DNA from: Ophiothrix spiculata
Lineage: Eukaryota; Echinodermata; Ophiuroidea; Amphilepidida; Ophiotrichidae
Strand: one strand, 5' to 3'
NCBI GenBank assembly: GCA_000969725.1
Contig: JXSR01S065079.1
Length of the DNA stretch: 20,470 nucleotides
Below the pieces are notes generated by a model that ran no database searches, was not told the origin of the DNA, and was given only the letters and a program-made list of their open reading frames with translations. The translations under genes and the position numbers were made by a program. Position 1 is the stretch's first letter. Every line of letters begins with the position of its first letter. Shown here in pieces: positions 16,702 to 20,470 of this stretch.

Positions 16702-16832
16702 CCATATATCGAGGGTTGAGTGAACGAGGCAAAAGGCCGTATTTGCACGTGCAACAAAGGTGCAAATACGGCCTTGTGGCCCTTTTTTTCCTCTTGCAGA
16801 TACAGCCTTCTGGCTCACAACCCTAGACATAT
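16702..16832. repeat. Nested fold-back with triple AAGGCNGTATYTGCA motif
   Basis: A 16-bp perfect hairpin arm AAGGCCGTATTTGCAC (16733-16748) pairs with 16760-16775 across an 11-base loop. A third, inverted, diverged copy TGCAGATACAGCCTT follows at 16796-16810. Wider arms also match: ATATATCGAGGGTTG (16704-16718) against CAACCCTAGACATAT (16818-16832). The unit therefore looks like a palindromic element with an extra internal inversion. No target duplication is clear. Confidence 0.65.
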
Positions 16833-16906
16833 TGTGTTGCTAATTCTTCCATATCTATTCTAATTTACATTACAAGGCATATTTGAGGAGGATATATATA
16901 TTTTAA

Positions 16907-17224
16907 AATATGATCAGTGGTGGTAGGACGATCTCTTTAATTGCCTGTTTACCGGACTGTTTACTCAGATTTGACGCGTAGTCATCCGTATATTTCAATG
17001 CGTAAATGAAAAGAAAAGTAGTTCTTTATAATAATCACAATATCTTTTTAGTTTTCTGGGGTTGAAGTCCCAACCCCAACCCCAACGGTTTTGAAATCTG
17101 CACATGTTTATACACTAAGTAAGGGCATGAAATGAAATTTTTGAGCGTTAGTTAAAATTCAAGTTTTTTGAATGGGAGTTTCAAAATCTGCTGACGTCAC
17201 GTCCTACCCCCCCCTGAATATGAT
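16907..17224. mobile_element. hAT-type MITE with exact 8-bp target duplication
   Basis: The element spans 16915-17216, flanked by the perfect 8-bp direct repeat AATATGAT (16907-16914 and 17217-17224). The ends are CAGTGGTGGTAGGACG and, from the right, CAGGGGGGGGTAGGACG, an inverted repeat starting CAGNGG as in hAT elements. Inside lie a GGGGTTG/CAACCCC hairpin (17059-17078), an AACCCC run (17075-17085), and two TTTGAAATCTGC/TTTCAAAATCTGC words. Length and lack of a frame mark it as non-autonomous. Confidence 0.9.
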
Positions 17225-17390
17225 GTTATCGATTTCCCATCATCAAACCTGTGTTATTATTAGAAAATACATTGGAAGCTATTGGAGATGTTTAAAGAGC
17301 AAAATACTTATCGCAAAAATACAGGCCTAACTGTTTTGGGCTGATATTTTAGCTGGAAAATTAATAAAAGCTAATTACATGGACATGGGA
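17225..17390. other. Unassigned spacer
   Basis: No supported feature lies between the hAT-type element and the tRNA-like segment. Confidence 0.4.
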
Positions 17391-17394
17391 CTGG

Positions 17395-17436
17395 GTTGAA
17401 AGAGGTCTCTGGTTCAAATCCCTGTAGAAACCACCA
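17395..17436 (+). repeat. tRNA-like box B remnant (possible SINE fragment)
   Basis: GAAAGAGGTCTCTGGTTCAAATCC contains a good box B (GGTTCAAATCC, 17411-17421) and is followed by CCTGTAGAAACCACC, like the 3' half of a tRNA. No convincing box A or cloverleaf partner is found upstream, so it is not a tRNA gene. A decayed SINE head is the likeliest origin; chance is possible. Confidence 0.35.
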
Positions 17437-17860
17437 ATTTTGATGTATTTCTGAAGAGATAAGATTTAAAAAGGTTGGGGTTAAATTATTTTCGTAATTC
17501 TTCTTTAGCTAATTACCAATCCTGCATTTTGAGTGTGTCATCCACAATATGAAAAGGATCCAATTTACTAATTTTGTAACTAATTAAGTCTAGGTGTGCC
17601 TGTTTGATTAAATTTTTTTAATTGCAGTTGACTTATTTTGAATATTTGATAATTATTTTAAGTCCGCTTTTGCTTGTGTGTTAGAAATTGCAATTCATCT
17701 TAGATGTGATACTGAATATTTGCAATGTAATGGTGCTTTTCGTTTTTGTTTTCATTTTATTTATTTCATCTCATCATACACAGAAATACAATTTGTAATA
17801 ACAAGAAATAATATTAATATTCAGTATATGAGAGATTAATTAGGATGTTTCCAAAAATGT
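17437..17860. other. Unassigned AT-rich stretch
   Basis: I see no coding or repeat signal that I can support. Confidence 0.4.
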
Positions 17861-17899
17861 TCCGGCATGTGGCTGATGGCTGGCCGATGTCATACCGGC

Positions 17900-17931
17900 G
17901 TTGCGGCCTTCCGGCATTGCGGCGTTCCGGC
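17900..17931 (+). repeat. Two 16-bp G+C-rich units
   Basis: GTTGCGGCCTTCCGGC is followed by ATTGCGGCGTTCCGGC, two substitutions apart, preceded by a partial ACCGGC. The surrounding ~85 bp (17860-17945) is rich in CCGGC/GGCCG words, unlike the AT-rich neighbourhood. It resembles a collapsed minisatellite. Confidence 0.75.
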
Positions 17932-18112
17932 TTCCTTAGGCTTATGTGACCAAGGTGTTACTCCTGAATCACACCATATTGTGTATACAGACAGCTATTG
18001 AGGCTGTATAGGGAACCCCAAATTAGGAAAACCAGGTTTTTTTCAAGAACAAATCTTAGAATTGTCCTTATTTAAAAAAAAAATGTAAAATCATATTCAA
18101 ACAAACAAAATA

Positions 18113-18273
18113 CAGGGGTGTGAGAGTTCAGCATTTACACTGAATTCAGCGGTTTTTATTTATACCTTTAAAATGGTCATAATTTCAGCTGTTTCTTGTT
18201 ATTTTAACTCTATTTTTGGGCTTTTTGTTCAGCATTTTTCAACAGTTTTTATCAGCCGACTATCACACCCCTG
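18113..18273. mobile_element. Small hAT-like inverted-repeat element
   Basis: The left end reads CAGGGGTGTGAGAGT and the right end, reverse-complemented, CAGGGGTGTGATAGT: 14 of 15 identical, starting with the CAGGGGTG common in hAT termini. TTCAGCATTT occurs near both ends. No 8-bp duplication is convincing (ACAAAATA against CACAATGT), so the flank has decayed or the element moved differently. Confidence 0.65.
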
Positions 18274-18377
18274 CACAATGTCAATGTTTCAAATAAGAGT
18301 TTTCCATCTTTTGTGTACTTATTGACCATATGTTACCAGAAGCTGGAGTTAAAAAAAACAAGGTCTTCTAAAAAACA

Positions 18378-18776
18378 TGTCTCGTTGGCAGCAGGATAAC
18401 AGGAAGGTCAGAACACACACCTTCAAAAGGCCGTGTACTCACAACATGGCAGCACGGCGGCCTACAAAAAAGTCAAAACATTTCCTGTCCAGAAGTATAG
18501 GTCAGGCTACACGTGGCGTGGGAATATTGTCTTTTTTTGCAAATCATCATCGTAGCCTTTCGCACAGTCGAATGTATTTTGTAAATTAAGTTTTGACATT
18601 AAAATTCCACTATTTTTTGTAAATGTTTGTTCTATTTACTACACATAAAGTATAACTAAAATAATATTCAGCTTTAATGGTCTTTACTCAATCTCTTTGC
18701 ATTTTTACTTCTTAGTCTATTACGAAGTTTCCCAAATCCAGATTCAAATATGTCTCGTTGGTTCGCCAACGAGACA
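18378..18776. repeat. Inverted TGTCTCGTTGGC ends with terminal hairpin
   Basis: TGTCTCGTTGGC at 18378-18389 is perfectly inverted at 18765-18776, 399 bp overall. The right end also carries a perfect 11-bp hairpin: TGTCTCGTTGG (18751-18761), loop TTCG, CCAACGAGACA (18766-18776), followed by A5. It could be a small transposon or an excision-type fold-back. The 70-codon frame at 18377-18589 begins in the repeat; it is basic, shows no domain I know, and I do not call it a gene. Confidence 0.5.
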
Positions 18777-19097
18777 AAAAAGATTGATCAAAATTTTCAA
18801 GTCCTATGTAGTATGTCATATGGAGTGCCAAATTTTTGTTTTTGACACCAAGTTGGAATTCCAGCCCTAGGAAAAAGGTTTTCAATGAGTGTAGAGGGTG
18901 TGTAACAGTGAAATTTGGGTTTTATTTTGCTGTCAACCTCAAACTTAACAATAATGTCTGAAAAACATAGCATACATACAAAAATGGATAAATGTATCCA
19001 TAAATAATATTACTGAGTGTTTTACAAATTATCTCATTGTAAGTTTTGCCAATTACCAACATTTTCCATCAAACAAAACTTTTATTCAAAAAAAAAA

Positions 19098-19316
19098 ATG
19101 GCCCACCAGATTGAAAAGTCTCAAGAGCAGCAAAATAATATTTTTTTTTTGCAATTACTGAAAGAGCTATCATTATTACTAGAAGCAGCTTTACTACATC
19201 TAGAAAAAGTTCAAGAAAAAATTATATTTAACACCAAAGCTTTAAAAAGGTCTATTGTACTGCAAGAAAAAATTATATTAAACACCAAAGCTTTAAAAGG
19301 TCTATGTACCTCATAG
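19098..19316 (+). other. Weak short open frame with in-frame 51-bp duplication
   Basis: A 72-codon frame from ATG at 19098 (the frame stays open upstream to 19017). It contains a Leu-rich, probably helical run (LLKELSLLLEAALLHLEKVQ) followed by two near-identical 17-residue repeats encoded by 19212-19262 and 19263-19312. Leu-rich N-termini occur in some Harbinger transposases, but the expected downstream motifs are absent. A-rich and T-rich runs just upstream argue for low-complexity DNA. I recognise no gene. Confidence 0.15.
19212..19312 (+). repeat. 51-bp tandem duplication
   Basis: CAAGAAAAAATTATATTTAA... repeats at an offset of 51 bp, with one substitution and small length changes in A-runs near the ends. 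It lies inside the weak open frame at 19098-19316. Confidence 0.88.
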
Positions 19317-19319
19317 CTA

Positions 19320-19575
19320 TTTCAGATGCAGTGTAAAATTATTCATGTTAACAATCTCTAGCTGATTCTATTACTCAAATTTTGTATAAGCTTAATTAAG
19401 ATTAGGGAAGGAAGAAAGAGTGTTAACCTATACAACTTGACTTCCGTGATATAATTATTATGTGGCCTGACGTGATTCCCATTCCTGTAGTGTTATTGTG
19501 ACGTCTTTTTTGTAATTTAGGAAGGGGCCCTGAAAGCCATTGTTCCCTGCAAAAAATTGTTTTGACCCTTTCAGA
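19320..19575. other. Unassigned spacer
   Basis: Nothing supported in this AT-rich segment. Confidence 0.4.
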
Positions 19576-19577
19576 TA

Positions 19578-19786
19578 CTGTAAACGGGCAAATTTTCGCG
19601 AGGGTTTAATTTCCGCGAATTTCGCGAGTCAACATCTAACCGCGAATATAACACCTCGCGAATACATTTATTTTATGTGTAGGTCTATGTACTAAAGCTT
19701 TGAAACGCTAATTTAACACGCGCGGAAATGTCGTGTTTGTTTGATTTCGCGAAAAATTCTGCTCGCGAAAATATTCCCGTTTACAG
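19578..19786. mobile_element. TA-flanked MITE with CTGTAAACGGG ends and CGCGAA words
   Basis: The 25-bp inverted ends (19578-19602 and 19762-19786) begin CTGTAAACGGG and end TTTTCGCGAG, with two mismatches. TA lies on each side (19576-19577 and 19787-19788), the target duplication of Tc1/mariner-type elements. The 209-bp interior is dominated by CGCGAA/TTCGCG words in both orientations, giving an unusual CpG load in AT-rich DNA. It is non-coding. Confidence 0.87.
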
Positions 19787-19788
19787 TA

Positions 19789-20337
19789 GTCAGGGATTGA
19801 CTGTGTTAACAGTAACAAATGGAAACTGGTTATTCTGTCTCAAATTCAGTGTTGGAAAGATTTTTTTCTTTTTCTGCCCCCATATCATAAAACTTCTCAA
19901 AAAATAAGTCTATTCAATATCGAATTTAGAATTCATCAGGCAGGGTTGCTTTTGGGCAAGGTTTTGTTCTTAATCACAAATTTAGAGATATTTACGCTTG
20001 ATTATGCAGCAAAGTCATCATCATTCAGTTTGCTTGTTTTGTGACTAAATTAACCGATTTTGACAAGACAATCACAAAGGACAAGGATGGGTGCCATGAT
20101 AGATTCTGTATCTGATCCCCTGTTCAACTCTAATTAAAACCAAACAGCGGACGTGTTTGTGGATTACGGGGGAATGGGGGTCACAACATTCATGAAATGT
20201 ATGGGTATATGATGTGACCAAGATCCCATTTTCAAGCCGCCTCATTCCACTCCCCAAGATATTAATCTTATAATTATTTCAATTCTAAAGACCCCATTTT
20301 CAAAAAGATTGACCCAATGTGTTTTTCATTTTCAAGC
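19789..20337. other. Unassigned stretch with repeated CCCATTTTCAA words
   Basis: CCCATTTTCAA occurs at about 20225-20235 and 20293-20303, and CATTTTCAAG again just before 20338. These may be remnants of an old repeat, but I cannot define one. ATGGGTATATGATG (about 20201-20214) also occurs near 6160. The minus-strand frame at 20072-20257 is not credible. Confidence 0.35.
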
Positions 20338-20339
20338 TA

Positions 20340-20470
20340 CACTCCCGGTCAAAAGTGTTTGCGCACCTGTTTCATCAGACATAATCGCCTTGTTTATATC
20401 AAATTATCCATTATTTTCGTGAAAATCATGTTTGTGTACATGCTATATTTATCTAACATTAATAAATCAA
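20340..20470 (+). mobile_element. 5' end of a Tc1/mariner-like element, cut by the window edge
   Basis: Immediately after TA (20338-20339) comes CACTCCCGGTCAAAAGTGTT, then TGCGCACC. It closely resembles the terminal repeats of Tc1-like transposons in aquatic animals (from memory, ends of the type ACACTCCCGGTCAAAAGT). The rest of the element would lie beyond 20470, so whether it is full-length or a MITE cannot be judged here. Confidence 0.6.

Noticed and set aside
17059..17085. Telomere-like CCCCAA repeat
   Set aside because: Only about two to three units, lying inside a hAT-type MITE and partly explained by a GGGGTTG/CAACCCC hairpin.
18377..18589. 70-codon basic open frame starting in ATGTCTCG
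   Set aside because: It starts in an inverted-repeat terminus, has no recognised domain and no second copy to test; kept only as a remark.
18751..18781. Bacterial rho-independent terminator
   Set aside because: The hairpin is followed by A-runs, so a U-tract would exist only on the opposite strand, and no bacterial gene is near; the wider inverted repeat is a better explanation.

Overview
The window looks like non-coding DNA from an animal nuclear genome. It is AT-rich (roughly two thirds A+T by eye) and has no long open reading frame: the longest is 106 codons and lies antisense to a SINE. It is full of short non-autonomous transposons, tRNA-derived SINEs, simple repeats and small duplications. 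There is no bacterial-style gene packing, rRNA, CRISPR array or recognisable protein domain. The mixture (tRNA-headed SINEs, TTAA-flanked and TTA-flanked MITEs, a hAT-type element, a Tc1/mariner end, frequent 'TAGGCCTA'-type words) suggests a marine invertebrate. An echinoderm or other invertebrate deuterostome is my guess, with low confidence. The window could be one large intron or intergenic DNA; the sequence does not decide which.

Layout. 1-940: one weak candidate exon (34-139), then unassigned AT-rich DNA. 945-3577: four or five terminal-inverted-repeat (TIR) elements (945-1278, 1504-1665, about 1906-2199, 2371-2793, 3040-3573) plus a fold-back at 2904-3028. 4044-4393: a dispersed repeat whose second copy lies at 11313-12052. 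4674-5350: a diverged 61-bp tandem repeat interrupted by a tRNA-derived SINE (5091-5300). 5400-6960: nothing assignable. 6970-8477: a weak inverted-repeat element, a 47-bp tandem duplication and a TTA-flanked MITE. 9094-10300: an AG microsatellite, a truncated TTAA-family copy, a second SINE and a ~215-bp tandem duplication. 10663-12052: a TAA-flanked MITE, and the second dispersed-repeat copy carrying two nested insertions. 13014-15667: a 31-bp-TIR element, a palindromic element, and second copies of both TTAA families. 16340-17216: second copy of the 10-bp-TSD MITE, a fold-back, and a hAT-type MITE with an exact 8-bp target duplication. 17400-20470: a tRNA-like box B, hAT-like and hairpin-bearing elements, a TA-flanked MITE, and the start of a Tc1/mariner-like element cut by the window end.

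Nothing here works together as a pathway or operon. The coherent story is one of insertion history. At least six elements have matching target-site duplications of the length expected for their superfamily: TTAA, TTA/TAA, TA, 8 bp and 10 bp. One insertion has its empty site preserved in a paralogous copy elsewhere in the window. All alignments were made by eye, so boundaries of diverged elements are approximate. I found no convincing new gene system.
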